From contig VWZS01010177.1 in the NCBI GenBank assembly GCA_013397075.1, forward strand, positions 68,945 to 132,944: a DNA stretch of 64,000 nt. Direction: 5' to 3'. Under the pieces are notes generated by a model. The model had not been told where the DNA came from and did not search any database. It saw nothing but the letters and a program-made list of their open reading frames with translations. Positions 13,117 to 25,144 of the stretch are shown piece after piece. The translations under genes and the position numbers were made by a program. The DNA comes from Rhabdornis inornatus. Taxonomy: Eukaryota; Chordata; Aves; Passeriformes; Rhabdornithidae. Numbering within the stretch: the first letter of the stretch is position 1; each line of letters starts with the position of its first letter.

Positions 13117-13716
13117 TCATGCAGTCACATTCCAAGCAGTTGTTAACCAAATTCTTAGAGATTCACAGTATATTTTCCTAAGAGACTAAAATACTAAGTA
13201 GTTGTTTGTTAGAAAATGAAAAAACTCTACACATTTGATTAAATACATATTTAATAAAGTGTTTGCCTGAATAATACATCTATACATGATATACAGAGTC
13301 TTTAGAAGAACACCTTTTGTCCAATATGACACTTTAGATGATATGACTTTGCCAGTGTATGGTTCTTGAGAGGTGATCAACAACTGACATGGACAAGTCT
13401 GCTGGAGACATCTAATTTTTAACCATTCTACCTTTCTTTGCTTGAAGGTGAGCAAATATTGACTGTTTTCATAATTCATACTGATCTGATGTATACCTGC
13501 TACATAAGGAGAATATTCCTAATATTTTGTACATATGAAGGCGCAGTAGCAAGATACACACAGTTTTAGCTTTGGTTTCTATACCTGTATTTTAGAATTC
13601 TATGAAGAAGCATACAAAAGTTTGAAAAAGAGTATTTGGAAGGCAAATAAAAATAAATAAATAAATACAGAGTTTCACTATGTAATGCTGTTTGCTAACT
13701 GCAGCTGTCATTTCAG
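13117..13716. other. AT-rich unique DNA, no gene seen
   Basis: The minus-strand 97-codon frame at 13186-13479 has no recognisable domain. A short A-rich AAAT-type run occurs near 13645-13669. Confidence 0.5.
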
Positions 13717-13941
13717 GGCAAGAAGTGAGCAGGCTTGTGGCAGACCCATGCAGAGTTTGGACTTTGCAGATGGGGACAAGGACTTTTCCTCTGCTGAAGA
13801 ACTATATTACCCACCATAAAGAAAAGTGTGCTGGTGTGAGATGTCCTCATTAGTCTGCTCTGCTTAGCAGGTGTGCTGCTGCCAGCTGTGCCAGCTGCAG
13901 CTTGGTGGTGGCCCTCAGAGTCAAGTGCACACACTGTCAAG
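13717..13941 (+). other. Exon-like GC-richer island with splice-site matches
   Basis: This 225-bp block is clearly less AT-rich than its surroundings. On the plus strand it is preceded by a good acceptor, with branch-like 'gctaact', a pyrimidine run and 'tcatttcag' ending at 13716. It is followed by a good donor, 'caag|gtaaaa', with GT at 13942-13943. All three plus-strand frames contain stops. One is open from the acceptor to a stop after EELYYPP, another for 44 codons. The minus strand is open for about 81 codons from a non-ATG start. Possible readings are a non-coding RNA exon, an alternative stop-containing exon of a gene spanning the window, or an old repeat with chance splice signals. 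I do not recognise the encoded peptides. Confidence 0.2.
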
Positions 13942-14680
13942 GTAAAACACAGCAGCAATCAGCTCTTTTATGATAGGACCACGGACTTTCAGATAATCAC
14001 CTGTAAAGTTTACTGTATGTAAATGTTGTGAATGTTTTTTTATCACTATGCAATGCCCAAAAATAGCATAAATGTAGCTGGAAACAGTAATTCGCTAAGA
14101 AGTTTTAAATAGTCACAAAAATTCCAGGAAAATTATGCTGGATAATTAGCAGCAAAAGACAGCATATAGCATCACTAGCTGTCAAAGATGTAGAAATTGT
14201 ACTTCAGAAGTTTTTGTACTGCCAAAAAAACTGTAGCTGAAACTGCAGTTGATCAAAAATCACATTTGCAAGAACTGGAGAGGGAATCTTCTTAGTGGCT
14301 TATTGCTATTTATGTTGTTCCTTCAGTCACTTTGCATTATTCCTCATGTCAAGGTGTTAGTGTCAAAAATTGCCTTTTACTCATGCATCCTTTTAGAAGG
14401 TAAGAAAGCTGATTAACTTATTTAGGAGGTAATTACCTATACAAGAATTAAGAGTTAGACTGTCGCTGGATCATTCACATGTGTTCAAAGGGAGAGAAAA
14501 AAATATGAGCAGCCGTTCTCGTTCAGTTGCTTCTTTATAGGCACATATGCTTATTTCTTCTATTAAAACCAAACATTTCTTCTACAAAATATGTAATCTG
14601 AATATCAACACACATCATCCATGACCGCGTTCTTAGAACAACAGATCTAAAACTTCTGCAGGTAGCAGTAGTACCTGAAA
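13942..14680. other. AT-rich unique DNA, no gene seen
   Basis: No open frame of interest and no recognisable repeat. Confidence 0.5.
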
Positions 14681-14720
14681 CTTCCCTTCCCTTCCCTTCC
14701 CTTCCCTTCCCTTCCCTTCC
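14681..14720. repeat. Pentanucleotide array (CTTCC)8
   Basis: Eight perfect copies of CTTCC in 40 bases (GGAAG on the minus strand). It ends three bases before the first copy of the 204-bp dispersed repeat. Its purity indicates recent expansion or active slippage. Confidence 0.97.
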
Positions 14721-14723
14721 CTA

Positions 14724-14927
14724 CTGTAGCTGCCTGCAAACAGATCCAATTGACTGTTCTAATTTTTACTTTTTTAAATGCAAATTTTCTTATCCTGTAT
14801 GCGTTTGGATAAAATTGATATACTGTTGGTATTCCTGAGCTCTGAACTCTGCACTCAGTTGATATTGAGTGCTTTTTCTTGTGTTGCATTAGGATTTTCA
14901 GTCAGAGTATTTCTGTACTTTCTATAC
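14724..14927 (+). repeat. 204-bp dispersed direct repeat, copy 1
   Basis: The sequence starting 'ctgtagctgcctgcaaac' and ending 'gtactttctatac' recurs at 18440-18643 with identical length and only three substitutions by my alignment (about 98.5% identity). The left flank is the CTTCC array; the right flank is an ERV LTR tail. The family is not recognised and no open frame is conserved within it. It is most simply a recent local duplication. Confidence 0.9.
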
Positions 14928-15039
14928 CCATGAATTATTCTCATTTTTGTCATACTGATTCTCTCCCCATCCCACTGAGGGGAGGTGGAATGAATGACCA
15001 AGTGGGGGCTTGGTTGCTGGACAGGGTCGAGTCACCACA
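14928..15039 (+). mobile_element. 3' tail of an ERVL-type LTR, truncated
   Basis: The pattern 'gattctctccccatcccact' followed by a G-rich 'gaggggaggtgg' block, then 'gcttggttgctgg', and an end at 'caccaca' matches the U5 end of a common avian endogenous retrovirus LTR, which ends in a CA dinucleotide. Only the last roughly 112 bases are present, so U3 and most of R are missing. Its left edge coincides with the end of the 204-bp repeat copy. Assignment rests on remembered LTR structure, so the family name is inference. Confidence 0.55.
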
Positions 15040-16594
15040 TTCACTTACTGGTTTATGTTATGTTGCCAAGCACAGCATAAATGGGGAATGTGAAGTAATA
15101 AACCTAAGTGGGACACAGCCCATGGAATTGAATACTAGTGGGTATCTAGGGCTTATGTTTCTGAATCAGCTGAAGTTCTGCATTTTCTGTAAGACACAAA
15201 AGTCTGATCAAATCTCAAAGATATTAGAGGATACAGAAGATACTAGAAGACTGCAGGCTGTGAAATTCAGCTGTGTTTGGGATTTCTCAGAGCACAGGGA
15301 GTTTGAGAATTGGTGCACTGATGACTAGATGAAGTAAGTGCTCTCAATGTCTAAATCCAGAGGGTAAAAGTACTCATTGCACAATGGGTACAGTGATGTA
15401 CAACCAGATAGGGAAGTAATATTGATTTCCTTAGGCAGGACTGTAGCTCCTATGGAACTTATTAGGACATGTCTTGTTTACTTTGTCTCTGATGATTCTG
15501 TATTGAATAATCAGAGCAGAGAATCAAGCTGACTTCAATGAGACTTGGATCAGGTCCTGAAAGACTGAATAAGAAAGTTCCTTTTATTGAAAGTACACAA
15601 TGAATCCTTCCTCCTGAATTCATTAGTTATTCTTCACACCACACCTGCTTCTCTAACAAAGATTGTCCTTGGTACATAGTTAAAACAAGGAGAAAACAGC
15701 AAACAAGCAACATCTTCATTCTTGGCATAGAAAGATACTGTTTTGGGAGGTAAAAATAGCACCAAAAAGGATAGTGCTGCCTTTCTTACTGCTTATACGT
15801 TTTTATTCGCAGAAATACATAAGTAAAATGTTCATTTTACTGGAATCTTTTTTAATGCAATGTAATCCATGTTTTGTATGAAATGTGGTATCTATTCAGA
15901 CACATTTTTACTAAATTTGGTGTAGGGAATAGAGCCTAAAATAATTATTTTCTCCCCTTAAATCATATTGACAAAATTGTGTGGATATAGCTTTATGTTG
16001 TCAGCTATCTGGTGACACCATCAGGAGAAAACCATGAAGATGCAACCAATTAAATTAAAAAAGTGCCTGTTCAACTTCATCATGGTCTCCTCTTTTTTGC
16101 AGTGAGAGTCACCTGTATGTAATTGTCCCATGAGGGAATGAAGGCTGCAATGGATAGTTCTGTTGCAATCTGTCTCACATTTTGGTTTCTCCAGCAGAAA
16201 CTGGTGTAAAGAAAAGTAGTTAATCTAGTTTTCAAGAACATAAAATTAATTTTGAGGTCAGGCTCAGTGTACAGGATACAAGTTTTGTATGTGAAACATC
16301 CATGCGTTAACATGGTTTTTTCATGTAATTATGGGTAAATTGAGCAGGCCAAATCCCAAGAAACACTCAAGTATGGAACTCTTATTAAAATCAGTGGAAA
16401 TCTTGTGTCTAGATTTTAGCAGTGATCTGGGTCTCAGTCTCCCCAGCTTAGATATAATTCATGCTTGATGAGTCAGTTTTGGCTTTGAGATAGAATGGCT
16501 GAGAGAACATTTCTTTACCCCACTGAGACACTCTTAAATATCTTGCACTCATTACTAGTTTATTTTTCTTACTGTTCACTGCTGGGTAGGTAAA
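15040..16594. other. Unique DNA with an old repeat scrap, no gene seen
   Basis: A 149-codon plus-strand frame runs from 14879 to 15328 but crosses the 204-bp repeat and the LTR tail, so it is not a gene. The block 15528-15560 ('gacttcaatg' then 'cttggatcagg') resembles the same very old sauropsid dispersed repeat class as the fragments near 2.7 and 5.2 kb. The rest shows nothing recognisable. Confidence 0.45.
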
Positions 16595-16862
16595 CAACAG
16601 ACACCATACTAAATTCACTGCTTTACTAAGAAATAAATAATTAAGACCCTTCACAGGAAATGTTCAACACTTTTAAACACAGCACTAACAGTTATACAGA
16701 ATATTTTCTTTTAGAGGAAGGGAAACCAGACAACAACAGACACCACACTAAGTTCACTGCTTTACTAAGAAATAATTAAGACCCTTCACAGGAAATGTTC
16801 AGTACTTTTTAACACAGCACTAATAGTTATACAGAATATTTTCTTTTTAGCAGAAGGAAAGC
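16595..16862 (+). repeat. Tandem duplication, two copies, 139-bp period
   Basis: Copy 1 starts at 16595 and copy 2 at 16734, both with 'caacagacacca'. They stay aligned through 'cactgctttactaagaaata', 'cccttcacaggaaatgttca' and 'ttatacagaatattttcttt', and end near 16733 and 16862. They differ by scattered substitutions and a four-base indel (aata) in an A/T run, roughly 90-93% identity. This is an older event than the 98.5%-identical 204-bp pair flanking it. No coding content is visible. Confidence 0.93.
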
Positions 16863-18439
16863 CATAATCCATGATAGAGCACAATAATTATTTTTCATAA
16901 TCTTGTCAAGATTGACAGTTAAACTTTTTAAGAGAAAAATCTAAACATTTTTGAGGAATTCCTTATTTCCATTTGTCTCTTAGGACCTTGCTAAGCCAGT
17001 TATCAGTCACACTGATATCAATTATGGGCAATGTGTGTCTGAGAAGAATCTAGGTCATGCAAGACAAGATGAGCTTATCCCTGGTATGCACTCAAATCAT
17101 TGATACATGGATCTCCTCAAGCATTTTTACCCCCTTGGAGACATCTAAATTCACTTTTTCAACTTGAAAGGTGCAAAAGTTCATCAGACCATTGGATCTC
17201 TCTGCCTTCATTATAAATACCACAGAGACTTCTGGAAACCTCTGCCAAAGATGGGAAGCATTCTTTGTTTCACTGGGAATTTATCTGTAAAGTTAGTAGG
17301 CACTAAAACTACAACATACCGCTCATGTACTTTGTTGTGTGTGTAGTTAACGCAGTGAATCTCATGTGTTGTGAAAGGCTCAGGGTGCATCGAAGTCCAG
17401 TGGGAGCCATAGGTGGGTGATCAATATTTACTGAACTCTCAGGGGTCTTAACGAAGATTTGGGTGCATGCATAACTGGCAGACTGTCCCTGGCCCTTCCC
17501 CAAGGCAAATATTCACATGCAGTTCTTTTTCTGTGATGGCAAAAAAGGGCCACTCTATCTCTTGTTGGAAGTTACTGATACCTCCCCATTTCTTTCACTT
17601 AATGAGTTTTTGGTCTCTCTCTAACACATTTCAGAAAAAAAACATCACTCTAGTCAACTTAAAATACCAGAACCTATCTGCTAACAAATTAAGAAAGTTA
17701 ACAAAAGTTAGTAGGCAGAGAGACTGAACTCCTTAGTTGAATACTCATATCAGTGGGTATGGTTTGTTTCTGCATTTTGCCTTCTTAATTCTGGTTAGTT
17801 CTGGGGTTATCCTGGGCTCTGAATTCCAGAAGCAGTATGAAATTTCTGTTTTAACCCTGAAGTGGGGTGTCTAGCAGCTGGAGGGAATTATATGATCAGA
17901 TATATACTCTGATATTTATGTTTTCTCAGTCTCTGCGTCCACCCAGCTCATGAAACAGATCATTAGGATTGCGTTTATAACTCTAATACTTCTTTGGACC
18001 CAATGTCCCTTCAGCAAGGAACATGATTCTGGAACATAGGTATTTAAAATATAAGCTTTACAGTCCCAAATATAAAAATCAATAATTAGTTTTATCTGGC
18101 TAGATGTATTTTTAGCCCAACAACATTTTTTTTTGTTGGTTTTTTTTTCTAAGCTTATAAAAGCTTGCATAATTTTTATCTTCGTATATAAATTTAGTGG
18201 TAATAAGCACACCATTGGAAGTTGGGAATTTTTACGTTTTACTTTTCATTACTTGTATTTTATTGTTAATTTTGCTTCAGCTGTAACAGTAGTCATGCAC
18301 CTTTGTTTCATTTTAAATAAGGCAATGTTACAGTTGCCTTAATGTGATAGTTCACTTATATTCAGTTTTCCATTGCTTTGACTAAAAATTCATCTGTGCT
18401 AGGAGTGCTTCAGTTGTTCTTTTATCTTCACAGGGCTCG
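16863..18439. other. Unique DNA, no gene seen
   Basis: Several short frames of 60-100 codons on both strands have no recognisable domains and no exon context. A T-rich run lies near 18127-18149. Confidence 0.5.
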
Positions 18440-18643
18440 CTGTAGCTGCCTGCAAACAGATCCAATTGACTGTTCTAATTTTTACTTTTTTAAATGCAAA
18501 TTTTCTTATCCTGTATGCATTTGGATAAAATTGATATACTGTTGGTATTCCTGAGCTCTGAACTCTGCACTCAGTTGATACTGAGTGCTTTTTCTTGTGT
18601 TACATTAGGATTTTCAGTCAGAGTATTTCTGTACTTTCTATAC
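18440..18643 (+). repeat. 204-bp dispersed direct repeat, copy 2
   Basis: This is the second copy of the sequence at 14724-14927, same strand and same length, with three differences. Here it is flanked by ordinary unique sequence: left 'cacagggctcg', right 'attgaattattgatt'. It lacks the CTTCC array and the LTR tail, so this may be the ancestral location and copy 1 the derived one, or the two may have been separated by later insertion. Confidence 0.9.
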
Positions 18644-19334
18644 ATTGAATTATTGATTATAATATAATTCTGCTTGAATAATTTCTAGGTGTTTTGTTAA
18701 GGGATAATTTTAATTCAAGAATCTCTCAGACAGTTTTGTAGTACTTGATCAATTCTTAGAACTTTTCAGAGATAAATGTTTTCTTTAATCTCTCAAGAGT
18801 TATGATATCAAAAATTTTGTTACACTGTTTTTATTTCACAACTTGAAACCCCATCTCCCACGTGCTTAATTATGTGGAAAATGCCACATTTCTAAAATTT
18901 CCTGCTTATTTAAGAAGCCCTTATCTAATTTAATGAGAAAAAGAAAAAAGGGCAACAAATGCAACGGGGCCTGTGATGATAAGATACAAGGTTTCTTCCT
19001 TTGTGTCCCACGCTGGTGCTTGTTGCTGAGAGACCTGGGTTAAAGCACTAATTCACCTGGGTATCTTCTCCATTTTCGTGGCTTTTTCAGCACAGAGAGT
19101 TTTTAGCCTCTCATTTCTCTACTTCAGGCCACTTTGAAGTTGGTAATTTATTTGGAAGTCTCATTTCTTCTTCAATGTTTTACCCCATCCAACCAAAAAT
19201 ATTTAAAGGAACAGTTTTCAATGCTGCAAAAGTGATAATAGCTCTTAGAATTGATAATCTAGATTTATACAATAGAGGAAATTGTGGGAAAGAAACCAAA
19301 TTTAGCATATTCACCAAAATACAGGCTTCTTTGG
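18644..19334. other. Unique DNA, no gene seen
   Basis: AT-rich. A mixed-composition patch at about 18955-19120 has no open frame and no recognisable repeat. Confidence 0.5.
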
Positions 19335-19448
19335 AAACAAACTTTTTAATGAGGCCTGCTGCAATAGGACATGAGATGGTGTTTTTAAACTGATAGAGGG
19401 CAGATTCAGAATAGATTATATAAGAAAAACATTTCTTATTGAGGAAAA
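19335..19448 (+). mobile_element. Old CR1 LINE fragment
   Basis: The ordered phrases 'gaggcctgctgcaatagga', then 'ggtgtttttaaactgataga', then 'gggcagattcagaatagatt' and 'aagaaaaacatttcttattg' match the segment of CR1 just upstream of its 3' end. In conserved copies this reads as a G-rich block, then GGTTTTAAACTGAAAGAGGG-like, then AGATTTAGATTAGATAT-like sequence. It is truncated on both sides and much more diverged than the other CR1 copies here, so it is probably an older insertion. The 107-codon minus-strand frame over it is antisense. Confidence 0.65.
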
Positions 19449-22400
19449 GAATAGTTACAAGCAATGCTGAATATATGTATGCGTGTTTTATCAAAAGTAG
19501 CAATGAGCTACATTTTCCTTCTTAATTACATTGAAAGTAACAACATTAAAACGCTTCAGCTATTGTGGTATCTCAAGAGTTGGTAGCAGAAGCAGAAAAA
19601 TGAAATTTCAGCCGAAACTGGTTCAAAGCCTTCCATGTTACTCAACTCATACTGTACAACTCGTGTACATAGAAAGTGCACAAAACTGTGTCTGCAGTCA
19701 TAGTTCCTAGTTCCTGGGGGCCCCATAATAGTAAAAGCAAATAAGTCAGCTATTCATAGACTACTCTATATTTAAATGCTAACAATAGTGTTTTTCTACT
19801 TTCCTGCCTCTTATGCTCATGTCATTTTCATAGAGAATCACTTTTCAAGCCAAGTTGTAAAACAATTCCTGCCTCCAGCTGTCACAGGTAAGGGAAAGTC
19901 CATCCTTTGATGGATTCTTATTACTTATTAAATATTTAATAAGCTCTGAGACTATTTCAAGGCCGTATTTCATTCTTACCCAGTAATTTTGGTGCTGCTT
20001 GTCAAGGAAATAATGCAGGTTGAATGAAGGGCACACAGCACTAGTTAGCAGTTTGCATACATGTCAGTAACAATAACTTACCCATGTATAATCAGGTGAG
20101 GTTTTCCAATTTAGCTTACAACAAGTTGCATTTTAAAGTATTACCCTGGGGGAAAAAAGTAAAAATGTTGAGAATAGATGCCGGAAACAAAATCCAATAA
20201 TATCCAAACACTGTGCTGAAGAATTGAATTTTAAAGGACTTTTTTTTCCTCTATTTTTCTGTGATTGGCACAATTTTAGCATAATAAGAGCAGCAAATAA
20301 GGTCACTAGGCTCAACAAGCAACCTCCTGTTGTTTCCCTTATCTATATTTTCTTGATTTTCCTCTCTTTTCTGTCAGCTCTTTGCCTAATAAGCATTGAC
20401 TTTTTTATTTCAGAGTCTCTCTATTATTCTGAACCAAGGATTGTAATCTTGAAGATTTTCTTTATCACCATGGCAAAGTGATAAAAAAAAAATCTCTGAA
20501 AGTGCATCCATTTTTGAAAGCATAGTGTAGAGCTGTTGAAATAATATTATAGGTGATTTAGAAAATATGAAGGATTATTTTGTTTTATCTTGAAACTTTT
20601 TAAATTAACTTCAGTTTACACAATAAGTATCAATCTACAGTGCCACTCTGGTGCTCAAAATCATTGTCTAACCACAGAAGGAAGTGTGACTACTTTAATT
20701 AATTCAGCTGGAATCATCATAGTTAGACTAAATTACTTTTGTATCTTGAAGACTAGTCATGTTCAATAAAAGGACATTAGCATAAAGATCATATAAAACA
20801 AAAATATTGAATAGAGCAAATATCAATATTTGCTGTTCAACTGCTGATTTTGAGGTTTTATAAATAAAATTTGTATTTTAAAATTCACACCTAGTTAAGC
20901 ATGGACAATAAATGTGGCATTAAGTCTTAACTAAGAAAAAGGATTCATAACAATGGTAATAGATCCTAGAAACTTTTAGTAAATTTATTTATCATAGGAT
21001 ATTTACACTTTTGAAGAACTAAACCGAATAACAAAAAATATTATTATCAGGAAATAGAATCTAGCAGTCAGTTTTGGAAGCTTTATTTGACAATCTATGG
21101 GATATCATTGGCAAAAGTTCTTTTAATTCTCTATTAACAGGTTAAAATTTCCTGGCAAAAAATATTGGGCTAGCAGAGTCAACTAGAGGAAAAAAGAAAT
21201 TTGAAATTGGAAGTGTCAATATATTATTTAATTACTGTCAAAACAGTTCCATATTTCTCTTTTAGACAAAGTACTGTACTGTTTCTGTGAGAAAGTACAT
21301 TTTTTCTCAATGTGAAATTGGATCAGAAAGTCCTGTATCATAAATCTGTATCATTGTAACTCACTCAGAACATTATTGCTATTGTCTGTGACAGGCTGCA
21401 AACCTAGAACAAGAGTGCAAGTGGAGACACAGGGTGATCACAGGGGTCTGGAAAATGCAGGTGCCAGGTGACAGCAGAACCCAGCATCCTTTAGTCACTT
21501 ACCAGCACTCAACTACTGGTGCTCAAAGGAACACAGCCTTGGGAGATGGGGAAACAAATGTGTGGTGTATGGTGCACTTGTGGAAGGAAGATGTGGAATG
21601 TGACCAATATAAGTACGAAAAAAGAACCTAGGTGAATCCTAGAGGGAGCAGGAAGAAACCAATAATACATAGCACCATACGTCCTTCATCTTTGGTATAC
21701 TGTTGATTTAACATCTAAAACCCCCAGGAACTGAAGCAATTGACAACAGGACGCAGAGGAGAAGGCTGAGCATAGCACCAAAGGAGGAGTAGATTCTATA
21801 CAGCTTGTGTATACATCGATCTACCTGCACCTAATTTGATCTAGAAATGTTAAAATCAGTGCAACTGGAGTAACAGTTATGTGGTTACACTGTTAAGAGT
21901 TTTTAACGAGGCTGACAATCAATTCTCAGCTTTGTATGGACGATGTATTCTTTTTGCCCATAACAAAGCTTTTTCTGTTCAAAAAATTCAAGTGCTCCAT
22001 AACCTGAATGCAACAAATTCATAAGAGAAGCATGTAACCAGAAGTAAGTCTTCTGTTGTTTTATTTTAGTTTGTTTGTTTGGGGTTTTTTAATGCTTATC
22101 AAGTATGTACTTAAAAATATTCAGGCTGGGATATTTTATTTTTCAAATATTTGTTGCCATAATTTTTTTTTTTTAAGGAAAATAATTCCAGAGTTGTGCT
22201 TCTCTTCTCAAAGCTATTACTTCTGTCATCTTGTTCTCAGCTTCATAAATTTCACTAAACTGAGATAAATTTTGGAAATGGACTCTGTTCTCTGCAGGTA
22301 CACTTGGTACTCAGTGAGTCTGCCACCTCATTATATACTGGTAATTAGGCTGAATATGAAAAACAAAATAGCTTTTCCTCTATATTTTTTCCCATCATCC

Positions 22401-24071
22401 ATGAATCTCTGTGGGTTTGCATGTAGGAGTCTCTTTGCTGAAACAGAATTCAGTGAATAATGATTGTGCTGTGCTATATCCATCATTAGCCTCAAAATTC
22501 TATAATTTGTGTAAAGGGAAATTGTGAAAGTATAAAAACGAAGATTCAATGTAATGTACTGTTAATGAACTCTGGCTGTCAGCACAAAATGCCTTGATCA
22601 CAGTGGCCTAACCACATCTCCTGAAGTAAATGGACAGAACTGTTTCTTTGAAGCTTTTCACATATCTTCAATTTCATGCATTATTTCTAGAAACATATCC
22701 ATGAAAATATGTAATTATGTGGTTGTAACTGGGCATATCTGATTTTTTCATGTACTGTTTCTTCAAAAAACTTGGGGCAAGCCCACAGTAATGTTCCTAC
22801 ACTCTGGATCACATGGAAATGTTTGGAGGATTTGGTGCTTTCTGCCTGCTCCCACTCCACTTAGGCACCTGCCCACCAGGGTGAGGCACCTCCAGCTAGT
22901 GACAGGGTGACAGAGGCTGAAAAAGAGACCAAGTGACAGCTCCTGAGATAAGAATGCAGTTCTTCCAAGCAATAGGTATCTCAGAAAAGCAGGGAACAGA
23001 GGCTTTACTGCTCCTTGAGGCGAGAGAAAGAAATACTTTTCCTAAGGATTCAGAGGAGATGATGTAGAGCTTGCCGTAACTCAGGAAGCCCCTGATTGGT
23101 TTCAAGATTGACAGCAAGACAGAGTGACAACATTGTTCAGAGGCTTAGATTGATGGACAAATTTCTGAAAACTTCTTGTGCTCTGATTTGAAGCTTTAGT
23201 TGTCTCTCACTTTCTACAGATAGGGATTTAAAAGCATTCTGCTGTTTATATGTGTCTATACTTCAGACCTCTTTTTTTTTCTATCCCTGTATAAATGTTA
23301 ACTTAGTTAGTCTCTTTGAATTAAAATTTGTAAATATGGGGAAGGGACCCAATGAAAATCCAGATGAGGGCTGCAAGACAGCTTGTCATGTGATTGCTTT
23401 GCAGGATCAAAAGTAACCATAATGTCTCAACAAAAACTTTGATTTTTAAAATTCTAATATTGTCCCTTTTTATATGAGACATTGAAAGCTTTGAGATGTT
23501 GTAGCTAAGTATAGTTAGGCAGAGAACATATTGATAGGATGCGATGCTTTCTTTAGGTAATGTCTATGTTTCTAAAAACCCATGCAAAATACGGACTTGA
23601 TAAATAGTATAAAAAAAAAGAAATTATAAAAGGAAATTTCCTAGCTTACTGAAACATGTTTTCTTCATTCATTATGCCCCAAAATCTTTGTAGTCCTTTC
23701 TCAGAATTACATTTAATCTGATGGTTAAATTGCTTCCTTCCTTCTCTCAATTTTATCTCTTTTCTTAGGTTTTAATCCTTCTCAATTCTTTCTGACCCTT
23801 GCAATTTTAACATTATATCCCAGGGATCTTCCATCCAAAAAGCTCAGGTGGCTAGTGACTGCAATTATTTGTCTTCCCTAATAAGTTTAATAATTTCTGC
23901 TGGGTTTGATAAAAAATTACTTTTATCCTACTGAGTAGGACAGGTTTAATCAAATATTTTTACAATGTTCATACAGAGTTTTTATTTTGAAAAATTTCTT
24001 TCTCCAATTATTGTATGTGTACAAATAGAACAGCATTCTGTGGCCTGTGCTATTAAGCATTCTGCAGGGTG
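19449..24071. other. Long AT-rich unique stretch, no gene seen
   Basis: GC-richer patches at 21390-21800 and 22770-23120 carry 65-73-codon frames without recognisable domains. They could be old unrecognised repeats or non-coding exons. No RNA gene or transposon was identified. Confidence 0.5.
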
Positions 24072-24101
24072 GTTTTTTTTTGGTTTTTTTTTTTTTTTTA
24101 A
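24072..24101. repeat. T-rich tract
   Basis: About 30 bases of nearly pure T broken by a GG pair. Low complexity only. Confidence 0.85.
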
Positions 24102-25144
24102 AGCAGACCGGGCAACGTCAGCCATGAATGATTAAATGGCTCAGGTTTGTGTGCAATAACATAAGCACAGGCTCTGGGTCTAAGTGAGCTAATTTTCATA
24201 TTCTGTGTATTGCTGGTCCTTTAGTTTTAAGAGCATTGAGGACATTGATCATGCGGAAATTCTGAGGTGAAAGCGTCTGCCCCATGATTAAAAGAAATCC
24301 AAATGAATATACTCTAAAATAATTTCTAAGTTAGCACATATAAAGTAATTAACCTCAGCAGAATTGCAGATATTCTATCTGAGAAGTTGTAATATATCCC
24401 TTGCATAAAGAGCTAGTATTGTAAGGCAGAGAGAGATTTACCCAAAGGCATTTGAGAAAAGCAGGGTAACAGTGCAGTTTTGGCTGATAATTAAAAAGAA
24501 CATATACAATCACAAAAAAAAAGAAAAAGTATTTTTAGTACAATCAATTTTCACAGGCAAGCAGCAGTAAGCAACTGATAAACAACTGGCAGTATTGAAA
24601 AACTGATAGAATGAAAAATAACTAATATAGAATCTTTCATCTTATACAGACAATATATAGGTTGGTGAATGAACATCACTATGACATGATGCCATTTGAA
24701 TGAAAACAATGACTATTTGAACAAACATGCAGAATAGGTAAAAATAATTTTTTTTTTAATTTTTAAAAAATTACTAAAGAAAATGTTTAAATATTCATAT
24801 TTTAATGAATAATCAAAAGCATCTAATGATAAGGAGAACTATTTGTGGTGTTCAGGATGAGGAGCTGAATACACTTTGACAAGAAAAATTTGGGAGATAA
24901 AGGTACTATTTACCCTTTTTTTAACCTCAGATTCTGGTCCATGAAGTATCTGAGAATTTTACACTTTTGAAACCTTTACCATATCTCATGAACACAGTTC
25001 ATCTTTACTTTGCAAACACTTATTGTACAAAGGGTCTGTGCAGGCAATCAATATAATGCTTCACAATTATGTTGGATTTCTATGCCTGTGTGTTCTGCAC
25101 TAGTAATAAATGAGCACCAGGTGAAGGTCTCCATGTGCTGATTT
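24102..25144. other. Unique DNA, possible conserved non-coding block
   Basis: The 24100-24370 stretch is evenly mixed, non-repetitive and contains homeodomain-like and CRE-like motifs (for example 'caacgtcag' near 24113). It could be a conserved non-coding element, but this cannot be told from a single genome. The rest is AT-rich and featureless. Confidence 0.3.

Noticed and set aside
14879..15328. 149-codon plus-strand open frame
   Set aside because: It crosses the 204-bp dispersed repeat and an LTR tail, has no recognisable domain and no exon context; most likely chance.
14724..18643. LTR retrotransposon with the 204-bp repeats as paired LTRs
   Set aside because: The copies do not show clean TG...CA ends, a short homology continues past their shared end, the interior holds no gag/pol-like frame, and no target-site duplication was seen.
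19180..19503. 107-codon minus-strand frame
   Set aside because: Partly antisense to an old CR1 fragment; no recognisable protein content.
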